DNA of 64,000 bases from the NCBI RefSeq assembly GCF_900188335.1, contig NZ_FZOY01000004.1:372001-436000 (forward strand). The letters run 5' to 3'. The translations under genes were made by a program, and so were the position numbers. How positions within the stretch are numbered: the first letter of the stretch is position 1; each line of letters begins with the position of its first letter. Origin of the DNA: Tropicimonas sediminicola (GTDB lineage: Bacteria > Pseudomonadota > Alphaproteobacteria > Rhodobacterales > Rhodobacteraceae). This document shows, piece by piece, positions 31,657 to 41,256 of the stretch. The notes beneath the pieces were generated by a model that saw only the letters and a list, made by a program, of their open reading frames with translations, made no database searches and was not told the origin of the DNA.

Positions 31657-32903
31657 TCCTGCTCCGCCTTGCCCTCCGCTCGCTGATCAGCCGCCGGGTG
31701 ACCGTCGGGCTGACCGTTCTTGCCATCGCGCTTTCCACGGCGCTCTTTCTCGGCGTCGAGAAGGTACGAACCGGCGCGCGGGCGAGCTTTGCCGACACGA
31801 TCTCGGACACCGACCTCATCCTCGGCGCCCGCACCGGCGGCGTGCAATTGCTGCTCTACTCCGTCTTCCGGATCGGCAACGCCACCAACAACGTGACCTG
31901 GGAGAGCTTCGAGGACCTCGCCAGCCGGCCCGAAGTCGACTGGGCGGTGCCGATCTCGCTCGGCGACAGCCACCGCGGCTTCCGGGTGATGGGCACGACC
32001 ACGGACTATTTCGATCGCTACAAGTATCGCGGCGGGCGGGCGCTGAGCTTTGCCGAAGGAGGGCGCCCGGCCGACTTGTTCGACGCGGCCGTCGGCGCCG
32101 ATGTGGCCCGCGAACTGGGCTACCGGCTCGGCCAGGAGATCGTGGTGGCGCACGGGCTGGCCTCCTTCACGGACCACGACGACAAGCCGTTCCGCGTCTC
32201 CGGCATCCTCGAGAAGACCGGCACGCCGGTCGACCGGACGGTGATCGTCAGCCTCGAGGCGATCGAGGCGATCCACGCGGACTGGCAGGGCGGCGGGCGC
32301 TCCGGAACCCCGATCTCGGCTGCGCAGGTCCGGGAGCTCGACCTGTCTCCGAGGGCCATCACCGCGGCGATGATCGGCACCAGCTCGCCGCTGCAGGTGT
32401 TCAAGCTCCAGCGCGCGATCAACGAATATCCCGAGGAGCCGCTGATGGCGGTGATCCCGGGCGTGGCGTTGCAAGAACTCTGGGAGATCGTCGGCGTCGC
32501 CGAAACCGCGCTTCTGGGCGTTTCCGCGATGGTGGTCGCCACGGCGCTGCTGGGGATGACGGCGATGATCTTTTCCGGCCTCAACGAACGACGCCGCGAG
32601 ATGGCGATCTTTCGCGCCGTCGGGGCACGGCCGCGCACCATTCTCGGGATGCTCACGCTGGAGGCCGCGCTGATGGCCACCGCGGGGGCGGCGCTTGGCG
32701 TCATCCTGCTCTACACGGGATTGTGGATTGCACGGCCCCATGTCGATGCCGCATTCGGATTGTACCTGCCCATCGCCCCGTTGACCGGCCGCGAAACCGC
32801 GGGTCTGATTGCCGTGGTGATTGGCGGCACGCTGGTCGGGACGATTCCGGCGATACGGGCCTACCGGATCTCACTTGCCGATGGCATGACCGTCCGCAGC
32901 TAG
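31653..32903 (+). CDS. ABC transporter permease, FtsX/MacB type (ZrgC-like)
   Basis: A 416-residue permease. One N-terminal membrane segment (about 15-35) is followed by a large periplasmic domain (about 40-270) and three C-terminal segments (about 280-410, starting AETALLGVSAMVV and including FSGLNERRREMAIFRAVGA). This is the MacB/FtsX topology, which usually moves substrates mechanically instead of importing through a channel. Translationally coupled to the ATPase gene by ATGA. Confidence 0.9.
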
Positions 32904-32917
32904 GAGAGGAGGAGGAG

Positions 32918-33991
32918 ATGCAGTCTTTCAAGCGCCTCGCCGCGCCGTTCGCGCTGGCCGCCACGATCTCGCTCCCTGCCGGCGAAGCGTCCGCCTGCGC
33001 GTTTCATACCTACCTGCCGGAACGGACCGTGGTGGACATGCTGCTGGAGACGGAGAACGTCGTCCTTGCCCGGCCCGACTCGGAGGATCCCTTCCGCTTC
33101 ACCGCCGTTGCCGCGCTGGAAGGCACGCTGGAACAGGCCGCCCTGCCGACCCTCGTGGACAGCACGACCCGCCGCAAGATGTCCGCCAATCCGGAGGACG
33201 TGGTGCTCTTTGCCCGGGACGGGGGCGGATACGGCCCCTTCGTGCGGCTGGCCTATCTCGATGGGCCCTACCGCGAGATCGTCGAGACGATCATGGAGCG
33301 CAAGGAAGACTGGGTGATGGGCGACGATCTCGGTCGCTACCAGTTCTTCGCCGACCTGCTCTCCCACTCCGACCCCACGATCCGGGCTCTGGCGTTGCGC
33401 GAGCTCGACACGGCGCCCTACGACCTGCTGCGCGCCGTGGATCTGACCGTCGACACGGACGCGATCCTGCGTGACCTCTGGCAGATCTACGAAGCGCCCT
33501 ACGTGCCGATCCGCCTGCTGCTCCTCGGCCTGAGCGACAGCGACGCCGCGCGCGCCGAGATCCGGCGCGGGCTGGAAACCGAACGCCTGCGCCCGACAGC
33601 CTTTCGCCTCGGCCCGCTAGCCACGGCCCTTGTAGAACTGGACGGAGCGGAGGGGATCGCGGAGCTGGAAACCCTGTTCCTGTCCGAGCCCGGCGCCTCC
33701 GCCGAGGCGCAGGAACTCGTGGTGGAAGCGCTGGCGATCCATGCCGTTTCCTCGACGCCGGAGATGCGGGCGCGGATCATCTCGGCACTCGCCGATTTCG
33801 CGACGCTGCGGCCGGACCGGGCTGACGCGGTAGCGCGGCAGTTCCAGATCCGTTACGACTTCGGCATGGCCGATGCGCTGGCGGAACTGCTCGAAAGCGG
33901 CACGATCCGGTCGGCGAAGGTGCTGATCCCTGTCTCGACCTATGTGATGATGGCGCGGCAGGACCAGACGATGATGACCGAATTCCAGTGA
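32918..33991 (+). CDS. Unknown periplasmic helical-repeat protein of the zinc operon
   Basis: A 357-residue protein with a strong SD (GGAGGAGGAG) 14 nt after the permease. The signal sequence (1-26) ends in ASA, so the mature chain would begin CAFHTYLPE, with Cys27 and His30 near its end; a lipoprotein is also possible. Residues 130-357 are rich in paired helices (such as DPTIRALALRELD) that look HEAT-like. I do not recognise a named family. Its fixed place in a Zur-box operon suggests a role in zinc handling; this is inference. Confidence 0.75.
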   Translation: MQSFKRLAAPFALAATISLPAGEASACAFHTYLPERTVVDMLLETENVVLARPDSEDPFRFTAVAALEGTLEQAALPTLVDSTTRRKMSANPEDVVLFARDGGGYGPFVRLAYLDGPYREIVETIMERKEDWVMGDDLGRYQFFADLLSHSDPTIRALALRELDTAPYDLLRAVDLTVDTDAILRDLWQIYEAPYVPIRLLLLGLSDSDAARAEIRRGLETERLRPTAFRLGPLATALVELDGAEGIAELETLFLSEPGASAEAQELVVEALAIHAVSSTPEMRARIISALADFATLRPDRADAVARQFQIRYDFGMADALAELLESGTIRSAKVLIPVSTYVMMARQDQTMMTEFQ

Positions 33992-34004
33992 GGGGGAGAA
34001 GAGA

Positions 34005-34520
34005 ATGCCCGCATTGACCCGCCGCATGTTCTGCGCCCTGCTCGCCGTCGCCTGTGCCACCGCCGGCGCGCGTCTCGCCTGGGCCTCGGAGGTGCTGGAC
34101 CTCGACTGGGAGGACCTGATCCCGGAGGGCGACGACAAGGCCAAGAGCGCCTACGAGGCGCTCGGCGTGATCTCCCACGACCAGATCAGCCAGGCCCCGG
34201 CCGAGAGCGGCTTTGCGCCGGTCCGGAGCGATCTCGACGGCAAGCTGGTGCGCATTCCCGGCTATGTGGTGCCGCTCGACTACGGCAGCGAGGGCGTCAC
34301 GACCTTCCTGCTGGTGCCCTATGTCGGCGCCTGCATCCACGTTCCGCCGCCGCCCTCGAACCAGCTTATCCTCGTGAACTCCGAGGTGCCGAAGGAGTTC
34401 GGCGGGCTGTTCGAACCGGTCATCGTGACCGGAATGCTCGGCACTTCGGCCTCCGAGACCGAGCTGGCCGACGTGGGCTACGTGATCGCCGCGGAGCAGG
34501 TCGCGCCCTACGGCCTCTAG
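34005..34520 (+). CDS. DUF3299 domain-containing secreted protein
   Basis: A 171-residue protein with a signal sequence (about 1-27; RRMFCALLAV start) and a DUF3299 domain: GKLVRIPGYVVPLDY and the hallmark VPYVGACIHVPPPPSNQ (about 103-120), whose Cys and His could bind metal. Such proteins recur with DUF2796 and MacB-type genes. GGGGGAGAAGAG precedes the ATG. Last gene of the zinc operon; its stop is 2 nt from that of the convergent cation exporter. Confidence 0.9.
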   Translation: MPALTRRMFCALLAVACATAGARLAWASEVLDLDWEDLIPEGDDKAKSAYEALGVISHDQISQAPAESGFAPVRSDLDGKLVRIPGYVVPLDYGSEGVTTFLLVPYVGACIHVPPPPSNQLILVNSEVPKEFGGLFEPVIVTGMLGTSASETELADVGYVIAAEQVAPYGL

Positions 34521-34522
34521 GG

Positions 34523-35419
34523 TCAGGCGGGCTCCAGCCCTTTCTTCTTGAGCTTGTCGTCGGGCTCCACGTGGATCGTGGTGCGCGCTTCGGGAATGCG
34601 GCGCTCGAGTTCGTCCTCGATGGCATCGCAGATCTCGTGCGCCTCTCCGACCGTCATCTCGCGGTCCACGACAAGGTGGAACTCGATGAACAGCACCTTG
34701 CCGGCGCGGCGGGTGCGCAGGTCGTGAATCTGCATCGCCCCGGCGGCGGATTCACGGATCGCGTCGGTGATGATCTCGCGGTCGTCGGAATGGGCGGCCG
34801 AATCCATCAGGTCTCCCGCCGAGGCGAACACCACCCCCCAGCCCTCGCGCAGGATGTTCGCGGCCACGATCAGCGCGAGGATCGGGTCGAGGATTGCCCA
34901 GCCGGTGAGCAGCACCAGGACCAGGCCGACAAGCACGCCGGCCGAGGTCCAGACATCGGCCATGAGGTGGCGCCCGCCAGCCGACAGCGCGGGCGAGCGG
35001 CGTCGCGTGCCGATGCGAATGAGCAGCCGCGCCCAGACGAGGTTGATCACCATCGCGACGGCGTTGACGATCATCCCCGTCGGCCCGAGCCGGTCGAGAC
35101 CTGGGTTCCAAAGCGCGCCGACCGCCTCCTGGATCACCAGCAGCGCCGCCAGCAGGATCATCGTGCCTTCGGCGATGGCCGAGAAGTTCTCCGCCTTGTG
35201 GTGGCCGAAAGGGTGATTGGTGTCCGCAGGCCGCTCGGCGATCCGGATCGCGATCCAGGCCAGCACCGCCCCCGCCACGTTGACGAAGGATTCCAGCGCG
35301 TCCGAATAGAGCGCGACCGATCCGGTCAGCCACCAGGCAACGAACTTGAGGGCGAGCACCAGCAGCGCCACGCCGATGGAGGCGAGCGCGAGTCCCTGGG
35401 AGGATGCCTTGTCGGTCAT
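34523..35419 (-). CDS. Cation diffusion facilitator family transporter
   Basis: CDF exporter of divalent metals, 298 residues with six membrane segments (about 8-200) and the cytoplasmic C-terminal domain (HDLRTRRAGKVLFIEFHL). The segment-5 HxxxD site is present as HLMAD. In segment 2 (SDALESFVN) Glu and Asn stand where FieF has Asp45 and Asp49, so metal preference is uncertain. The ATG at 35419 has GAAGGA 8 nt before. It converges on the Zur-box operon, so import and export genes abut. Confidence 0.9.
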   Translation of the reverse strand: MTDKASSQGLALASIGVALLVLALKFVAWWLTGSVALYSDALESFVNVAGAVLAWIAIRIAERPADTNHPFGHHKAENFSAIAEGTMILLAALLVIQEAVGALWNPGLDRLGPTGMIVNAVAMVINLVWARLLIRIGTRRRSPALSAGGRHLMADVWTSAGVLVGLVLVLLTGWAILDPILALIVAANILREGWGVVFASAGDLMDSAAHSDDREIITDAIRESAAGAMQIHDLRTRRAGKVLFIEFHLVVDREMTVGEAHEICDAIEDELERRIPEARTTIHVEPDDKLKKKGLEPA

Positions 35420-35550
35420 TCTGCCATCCTTCAACGTTCCGCCCGGCACCGCCAGCCGGCGTCCGGCCTCCGGCGGCTTCCTTGCATAGCGACGCCCTGA
35501 CGGCCATAGACAAAGTGCAGCAGCAAAGCCCCAAAGGGTCGGAGGTCAGG

Positions 35551-36687
35551 ATGCCCGATTTCGATGCCATCGTGGTCGGCGGCGGGGTCGTCGGACTCGC
35601 CTGTGCCGCGGCGTTCTGCGACGCCGGGCGGCCGGCCCTCGTGCTGGAAGGGGCGGAACACGCCGGCACCGGCACCTCGTCCCGCAACAGCGAGGTCGTG
35701 CACGGTGGGCTCTATTACGCGACCGGCAGCCTGAAGCACCGGCTCTGCGTGCGCGGGCGGAGGCTGCTCTACGATTACCTGCAGGAACGGAAGATCCCGC
35801 ACCGCAAATGCGGCAAGATCGTCGTTGCCACCGATGCGGCGGAAATACCCTGGATCGAAGACCTGGCGCGACGGGCCGAAGAGAACGGGGTGGAAGGCAT
35901 TCGGATGCTCGAACGCTCCGAGGTCAGCTCGCTGGAGCCGGAGTTGACCGCGACGGCCGCGCTGCTGTCGCCCGAGACGGGCATCCTCGACAGCCACGCC
36001 TTCATGATGGCCCTGATCGCGCAGATCGAGGCGGGCGGCGGGCATGTCGCCCTGCGCGCGCCGTTTCTGCGGGCCGAGGCCGAGGCGGGCGGTTTCCGGG
36101 TCTGGACCGGCGGGAGCGACCCCGCGGAGGTCACGGCGCGTGTGCTGATCAATTCCGCCGGCCTTCACGCGGCGGAGGTCGCACGCCGGATCGCCGGAAT
36201 GCCCGGCAACGCGATCCCGGTCATGCGCTTCGCCAAGGGGTGTTACTTCTGCCTTCGCGGCCGGGTGCCGTTCCGGCGCCTCGTCTATCCGGCGCCGGTC
36301 GACGGGGGCCTCGGGATTCACGCGACGCTCGACATCGGAGGCCGGATGCGGTTCGGGCCGGACGTGGAATGGCTTCCGCCCGGCACGGAGCCCGACGCCC
36401 TCGACTACAGCGTCCCGCCGGAGCGGGCGCGCGCATTCGAGACGGCCATCCGGCGCTACTGGCCCGGACTGCTGCAGGGCGCGCTCTATCCCGACTATGC
36501 CGGCGTCCGTCCCAAGCTGAGCCCGCCGGGCGCGCCGGCCGCGGATTTCTCGATCCAGACAGCGGAGGCGCACGGCATCCCCGGTCTGGTGAACCTCTTC
36601 GGGATGGAGAGCCCGGCGCTCACCTCCGCGCTGGCGATTGGTGAGTCGGTGCGCGAGGCGCTGCGCCCGGAGATCGAGAGCGCCTGA
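35551..36687 (+). CDS. FAD-dependent oxidoreductase, L-2-hydroxyglutarate oxidase-like
   Basis: A 378-residue DAO-fold flavoprotein. The dinucleotide-binding motif VVGGGVVGLACAAAF is at 8-22, then SSRNSEVVHGGLYY (about 47-60), typical of the LhgO/L2HGDH branch, and a C-terminal PGLVNLFGMESPALTSAL. Probably oxidises an alpha-hydroxy acid such as L-2-hydroxyglutarate. GGAGG lies 6 nt before the ATG. It stands alone between the divergent CDF gene and acuR. Confidence 0.85.
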   Translation: MPDFDAIVVGGGVVGLACAAAFCDAGRPALVLEGAEHAGTGTSSRNSEVVHGGLYYATGSLKHRLCVRGRRLLYDYLQERKIPHRKCGKIVVATDAAEIPWIEDLARRAEENGVEGIRMLERSEVSSLEPELTATAALLSPETGILDSHAFMMALIAQIEAGGGHVALRAPFLRAEAEAGGFRVWTGGSDPAEVTARVLINSAGLHAAEVARRIAGMPGNAIPVMRFAKGCYFCLRGRVPFRRLVYPAPVDGGLGIHATLDIGGRMRFGPDVEWLPPGTEPDALDYSVPPERARAFETAIRRYWPGLLQGALYPDYAGVRPKLSPPGAPAADFSIQTAEAHGIPGLVNLFGMESPALTSALAIGESVREALRPEIESA

Positions 36688-36843
36688 CCGCCCCCGGTTT
36701 CAGGCATTCCCGCCATGCAAAATACGGGGAGCGCAGGGGCTGGGCTTCTGCAAGCCACTCAAATACGGACGAAATCGAGGGGTCTCGCCCAGTTTCGCGT
36801 GACGCATGCCGCAGGCAGACGCGTAGCGCGCAAACCTCCGCGT

Positions 36844-36871
36844 TGATTTACTAGACCGATAGGTCTAATAA
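36844..36871 (+). promoter_or_regulatory. Candidate acuR-acuI-dddL promoter
   Basis: TTGATT (36844-36849) and TAATAA (36866-36871) are separated by 16 nt. A start of transcription about 7 nt beyond would fall on or next to the acuR ATG, predicting a leaderless or nearly leaderless mRNA; no SD is visible. Confidence 0.5.
36852..36867 (+). promoter_or_regulatory. AcuR operator
   Basis: Perfect inverted repeat TAGACC-GATA-GGTCTA, placed between the presumed -35 and -10 elements and 10 nt before the acuR ATG. This is where a TetR-type autorepressor would bind; in DMSP degraders AcuR is released by acrylate. The binding protein is inferred from position. Confidence 0.75.
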
Positions 36872-36877
36872 ATTGCC

Positions 36878-37525
36878 ATGGACTCACATGCCGCCAGATC
36901 CGCAGCAGACAGCCCCCCGCGCCGGGGACGCCCGAAGCGCGATCCCGCGACCTCCGAGGTGCGCCGGAGGCTGATCCGCACCGGCCTCGCCCACCTGACG
37001 GAGCGGGGGTATTCCGCCGTCGGCCTGGACGAGATCCTAAAGGCCGCCTCGGTGCCGAAGGGCGGCTTCTACCATTACTTCAGCAACAAGGCCGAGTTCG
37101 GCGCCGCGTTGATCGACGCCTACAACGCCTATTTCTGCGAGCTGCTCGACCGCGCCCTGCTGGATGAGCGGATGACCCCGCTCGACCGGCTGCGTGCCTT
37201 TGCGGCCGAGGCGGAGCGCGGGATGGCGCGGCATGGGTTCCGGCGCGGATGCCTCGTGGGCAATCTCGGGCAGGAAATGGGCGCGTTGCCGGAGGAGTTC
37301 CGCGACCGCCTCGTCTCCGTGCTCGAGGAATGGCAGCGGCGCACCGAGCGCTGCCTGCAGCTTGCGCAGCAGGCCGGCGAGATCGGCCCGGCGCAGGACC
37401 CCGAGGCACTTGCCGCCTTCTTCTGGATCGGCTGGGAGGGCGCCGTCCTCCGCGCCAAACTCGAACGTCGGGCGGAGCCGCTTCAGCGCTTCGCCGACAG
37501 CTATTTCACCTCCATAACCCCCTGA
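36878..37525 (+). CDS. acuR: TetR family regulator AcuR
   Basis: Transcriptional repressor of 215 residues. The N-terminal helix-turn-helix (about 33-78) contains [14 protein letters not shown] and [14 protein letters not shown]. The C-terminal domain has [21 protein letters not shown], as in AcuR, whose ligand is acrylate or acryloyl-CoA in Rhodobacter sphaeroides. It heads an operon with acuI (10-nt gap) and dddL, the same order as there, and carries a palindrome at its own promoter. Confidence 0.88.
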   Translation: MDSHAARSAADSPPRRGRPKRDPATSEVRRRLIRTGLAHLTERGYSAVGLDEILKAASVPKGGFYHYFSNKAEFGAALIDAYNAYFCELLDRALLDERMTPLDRLRAFAAEAERGMARHGFRRGCLVGNLGQEMGALPEEFRDRLVSVLEEWQRRTERCLQLAQQAGEIGPAQDPEALAAFFWIGWEGAVLRAKLERRAEPLQRFADSYFTSITP

Positions 37526-37535
37526 AGGACTTCCC

Positions 37536-38528
37536 ATGTTCGACGCCATCCTCATCGACAAGACCGACGACGCACAGACCGTCACCCTTTCCGACGTCAG
37601 CCCGGACCAGCTCCCCGAGGGCGATGTGCTGGTCGACGTCGCCTATTCCACCCTCAACTACAAGGACGCGCTGGCGATCACCGGCGCCTCGCCCGTCGTG
37701 CGCAGCTTTCCGATGGTGCCGGGGATCGATTTCTCCGGCGTCGTCGTGGAGAGCGCCCATGCCGATTACAAGCCCGGCGACCGCGTGGTGCTGAACGGGT
37801 GGGGCGTGGGCGAGAAGCACTGGGGCGGGCTTGCCGGTCAGGCGCGCGTCAAGGGCGACTGGCTGGTGCCGCTGCCCGACGGGATCAGCCTGCGGCAGGC
37901 GATGGCGATCGGCACCGCCGGGTACACAGCGATGCTTTGCGTGCTGGCGCTGGAGACCCAGGGGATCACCCCGGACAAGGGCGAGATCGTCGTCAGCGGC
38001 GCCGCCGGGGGTGTCGGCAGCGTGGCGACCGCGCTGCTGGCCGCCCGCGGCTACGAGGTCGCCGCTGTCACTGGCCGTCCGGCCGAGGCCGATTACCTGC
38101 GCTCGCTCGGCGCCGCCTCGATCGTCGACCGCGCGGAACTCTCCGGCAAGGGTCGGCCGCTGGCCAAGGAACGCTGGGCCGGCGGGATCGACGTGGCCGG
38201 CAGCACCGTGCTGGCGAACATGCTGGCCAGCATCAAGTACCGCGGCGCGGTTGCGGCCTGTGGCCTTGCCGCCGGCATGGACCTGCCCGCCACCGTCGCG
38301 CCCTTCATTCTGCGCGGCGTGACGCTGGTGGGGGTCGACAGCGTCATGTGCCCGAAGGCCGAGCGCGTCGGGGCCTGGAAGCGGCTCGCCAGCGACCTCG
38401 ACCTGGCCAAGCTCGACGCCATGGTGACGGAGATCCCGCTTTCCGAGGTGATCGACACGGCGCCGAAGTTCCTCGACGGCCAGATCCGCGGCCGGATCGT
38501 GGTGCCCGTCGCGCCGAAGGCCGACTGA
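37536..38528 (+). CDS. acuI: Acryloyl-CoA reductase AcuI (MDR superfamily)
   Basis: NADPH-dependent reductase of acryloyl-CoA to propionyl-CoA, detoxifying the product of DMSP cleavage; 330 residues. GroES-like N-terminal half with [13 protein letters not shown] and [10 protein letters not shown], Rossmann motif [12 protein letters not shown] (about 150-161), and the YhdH/AcuI-specific [13 protein letters not shown]. No zinc ligands, as usual in this branch. Between acuR and dddL. Confidence 0.92.
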   Translation: MFDAILIDKTDDAQTVTLSDVSPDQLPEGDVLVDVAYSTLNYKDALAITGASPVVRSFPMVPGIDFSGVVVESAHADYKPGDRVVLNGWGVGEKHWGGLAGQARVKGDWLVPLPDGISLRQAMAIGTAGYTAMLCVLALETQGITPDKGEIVVSGAAGGVGSVATALLAARGYEVAAVTGRPAEADYLRSLGAASIVDRAELSGKGRPLAKERWAGGIDVAGSTVLANMLASIKYRGAVAACGLAAGMDLPATVAPFILRGVTLVGVDSVMCPKAERVGAWKRLASDLDLAKLDAMVTEIPLSEVIDTAPKFLDGQIRGRIVVPVAPKAD

Positions 38529-38558
38529 CGCAACGGGCCGATCAAGGGAGCGCGCCGC

Positions 38559-39266
38559 ATGTCCGACACGATCGACAGCACCCCGGCCCAGCCGGCCCTG
38601 ACGCTGACCGACTGCCCGAGCTGGCTCTACCTGCTGCGGGAGTTCGACAGCCTCTACCGCTACGGGTCGGACGGCGGCAGCCGCCTGATCCGCTCGCACC
38701 GCAAGCGGGTGCGCGACGCGCTTTCCTCGATCCTCGGCGCCAACCCGACAGTGCTGCCGCGCCCGCCGGCCGAAAAGCCGGTCTCGGCCCACCTGAACCG
38801 CGCCCTGGACCTCGGTGAAAAGACCGTGGTTCAGGGCATGGCGCGGGCGCTCTCGCGGGTGGCCGGCCAGCTGACCTGGGAATACGGCTACGAGAAAGTG
38901 CCGAAGGCGCTGGAGCGCAAGTATGCCTATTGCGAAGTGCTCGGCCCGCGCGGGCCGGTGCTGGCCGAACGGCTGATCCTTGGCTTCGTGCTGTTCGCGC
39001 CCCGCACCACCTATCCGCAGCACAGCCACCAGGAGATCGAGGAGAGCTATGTCTCCGTCTCGGGCGCCTGGTCGGAAAACGATGTCGCCGTGCACGCGCC
39101 GGGATCGCTGATCCTCAACCGGCCCGGGGACGAGCACCGCATCACCACCGCCGATCTGGAGCCCTGCCTGCTGGCCTATGCCTGGATCGGCCCGGAGACG
39201 CGCCTGCACACGCCGGGGATGAAGCTGTCCTCGAACCGCAAGGCGCGGATGTCCCAGGGGATCTGA
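38559..39266 (+). CDS. dddL: DMSP lyase DddL (cupin)
   Basis: Cleaves dimethylsulfoniopropionate to dimethyl sulfide and acrylate. 235 residues: an N-terminal helical part (1-140) and a C-terminal cupin with YPQHSHQEIEESYVSVSG (metal-binding His-x-His and Glu) and LNRPGDEHRI (second His). These match DddL more than DddQ or DddW. It lies 30 nt after acuI, so lyase and downstream reductase are co-expressed under AcuR. Confidence 0.9.
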   Translation: MSDTIDSTPAQPALTLTDCPSWLYLLREFDSLYRYGSDGGSRLIRSHRKRVRDALSSILGANPTVLPRPPAEKPVSAHLNRALDLGEKTVVQGMARALSRVAGQLTWEYGYEKVPKALERKYAYCEVLGPRGPVLAERLILGFVLFAPRTTYPQHSHQEIEESYVSVSGAWSENDVAVHAPGSLILNRPGDEHRITTADLEPCLLAYAWIGPETRLHTPGMKLSSNRKARMSQGI

Positions 39267-39278
39267 CCGGCCGCGCGG

Positions 39279-40076
39279 TCAGCCGCGCAGGAACCGGAAC
39301 AGGCTGACACCGGCATCGGTGATGTCCGCCAGCCGGGCGAGGGCGTGCTCGCGCGCGAGCGACGGGGCGCTGTCGTCGCTGGCCGCGAGCGCATACTGGA
39401 GCCGCAGCAGGCGCCGCCGGTGGATGCCCAGTCGCGCCTGGATAGGATCAGCGAGGATGCCGGCAAAGGTTGTGACCAGCGAGGCGACGACGGCGAGCCC
39501 GACCCCGACGGCCAGCACCTTCCAGACCGGAATCGCCGGCGGAAACGCCGCATACCACGCCTGCCCGAGACCGCGGCCGAGCGGGAAGTTCGCAACCGCC
39601 GCCGAATGCGAGACGTAGTCCGAGACGAGCGGTGCGAGCGACACGATCCCGGGGGTCGCGTGACGGAAGACGAAGATGCCGAGCGACAGGACCACGAGCG
39701 TCGTGAAGATCTCGGAGACCGAGGTGCGGACGGCGGTGTAATCCCGCAGCAGCCCGTGCTGCCGGTCGTTCAACGGCTCCTCCGATTGCCAGAGCTCCGC
39801 TTCCACCAGCGCCTCGACGGCCCGCGCGAGCGACGAATGAATGAAGATCGGCCGGTCGAGCAGCCAGCGGCTGGCACCGCCAAGACCGATGGCCCGGAAA
39901 GCCAGGGCGATCAGGCGCGAGAGGAGGAAGACCGGGGCGAGCACGACGTTGACCGGCGCGGCCAGCAGGTCCCAGCCCAGGGCGGCACGGTGCAGCCTGA
40001 GAGAGCCCCGGAAGCCGAAATGGCGCCGCACGAAGAGGTCTGTCCTGATCAGATCGGGGTCGTTGCGCATCGTCAT
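39279..40076 (-). CDS. Membrane protein, DUF6635-like
   Basis: A 265-residue protein. It opens MTMRNDPDLIRTDLFVRRHF, has an LGWDLLAAPVNVVLAPVF segment (about 33-50), a long amphipathic middle, and two hydrophobic segments near 145 and 195 (VWKVLAVGVGLAVVASLVTT). It resembles the uncharacterised DUF6635 family by eye. No function known. The ATG at 40076 has a weak site; the frame is open further upstream without one. Convergent with dddL, 12 nt away. Confidence 0.65.
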   Translation of the reverse strand: MTMRNDPDLIRTDLFVRRHFGFRGSLRLHRAALGWDLLAAPVNVVLAPVFLLSRLIALAFRAIGLGGASRWLLDRPIFIHSSLARAVEALVEAELWQSEEPLNDRQHGLLRDYTAVRTSVSEIFTTLVVLSLGIFVFRHATPGIVSLAPLVSDYVSHSAAVANFPLGRGLGQAWYAAFPPAIPVWKVLAVGVGLAVVASLVTTFAGILADPIQARLGIHRRRLLRLQYALAASDDSAPSLAREHALARLADITDAGVSLFRFLRG

Positions 40077-40300
40077 GTTGAACCCATCGGGCTCCACCGG
40101 TCCCGTCGACCGGTGCAAGCCGCCTACCCGTGAAACCGCAAAGCAGCCGATTCCACAGAGCGGGAAGTTTACCTGCGATGCCCCCCGCATCCAAGCGAGC
40201 ATGCCCTTGCATCGGCGGGCGACTGCCTGAATGGTGGCGCCGGAGCGGCCGGTGCGTCGGTCAGGGAACGCGGCGCGAACCACAGCGGAAAGGCCAGAGC

Positions 40301-41083
40301 ATGGACGGCATGTCTCCAATTCTTCTCGGATTCCTCGGCAGTCTCGCCGCCGGCATGATGACGGCGGTGGGGGCGGTTCCGGTGCTTTTCGGGCGCGTTC
40401 CCGGCCGCGCGTTCCGCGACATGTCCCTGGGGTTTGCGGCGGGCGTCATGCTGGCGGCCTCGTTCTTCTCCCTCATCATCCCGGCTCTGGATGCGGCGGG
40501 GGAACGGTTCACCTCCCCCTCCACGCCTGCCGCCATCGTCTGCGTGGCGATCCTGCTCGGCATGGGGGCGGTTGCGCTGATCAACGAGAAGCTCCCGCAC
40601 GAACACTTCCGGATCGGTCGCGAAGGACCGGAAGCCGCCTCGCTGCGGCGGGTCTGGCTGTTCATCTTCGCCATCACGATCCATAACTTCCCGGAAGGGC
40701 TCGCCGTCGGGGTGGGCTTCGGCGCCGGGGGGATGGAGGGCGGCTTTCCGCTCGCCGTCGGGATCGGGCTTCAGAACGCCCCGGAGGGTCTGGCGGTCGC
40801 GGTCTCGCTGCTTGGCGAGGGCTACGAGCGCTGGCGCGCCTGGTCGATTGCCGCCCTGACCGGCATGGTCGAGCCGATTGGCGGGCTTCTTGGCGCCGGG
40901 ATCATCGGCGTCTCGGAGCCGTTCCTGCCCTGGGGCCTCGCCTTCGCGGCCGGCGCGATGATCTACGTGATCAGCCACGAGATCATCCCAGACACCCATC
41001 GCAGCGGTCACCAGAACAAGGCGACGCTCGGCCTGAGCGTGGGACTTGTGACGATGCTCTTCCTGGACGTCACGCTCGGCTGA
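40301..41083 (+). CDS. ZIP family metal transporter
   Basis: Divalent cation importer of 260 residues with eight membrane segments. The metal-path motif IHNFPEGLAVG (segment 4) and LQNAPEGLAVAV (segment 5) are present, and the cytoplasmic loop contains EKLPHEHF. Zinc is the usual substrate. No Zur-like box was found before it, unlike the operon at 30 kb. GGAAAGG lies 8 nt before the ATG. Confidence 0.92.
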   Translation: MDGMSPILLGFLGSLAAGMMTAVGAVPVLFGRVPGRAFRDMSLGFAAGVMLAASFFSLIIPALDAAGERFTSPSTPAAIVCVAILLGMGAVALINEKLPHEHFRIGREGPEAASLRRVWLFIFAITIHNFPEGLAVGVGFGAGGMEGGFPLAVGIGLQNAPEGLAVAVSLLGEGYERWRAWSIAALTGMVEPIGGLLGAGIIGVSEPFLPWGLAFAAGAMIYVISHEIIPDTHRSGHQNKATLGLSVGLVTMLFLDVTLG

Positions 41084-41256
41084 AGCCCGCTTCGGCGTTC
41101 GTGACCCAACTGGGCGCTTTGCTCCCGGCGGCCGGTGGCCTACCTTCCGGGTCGGGCCCGTCGCTCCCTGCACCTTCGCGCCCGGAGGAGAGGGATGGCG
41201 GGCGCAGGATCACGGCAGGACGGCGGCGCAGATGCCGCCGCGACAGGGAGAAGGCC

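Noticed and set aside
40074-40319. Longer start for the DUF6635-like membrane protein
   Set aside because: The additional 81 residues run into the ZIP gene's upstream region, have no SD and do not look like protein.
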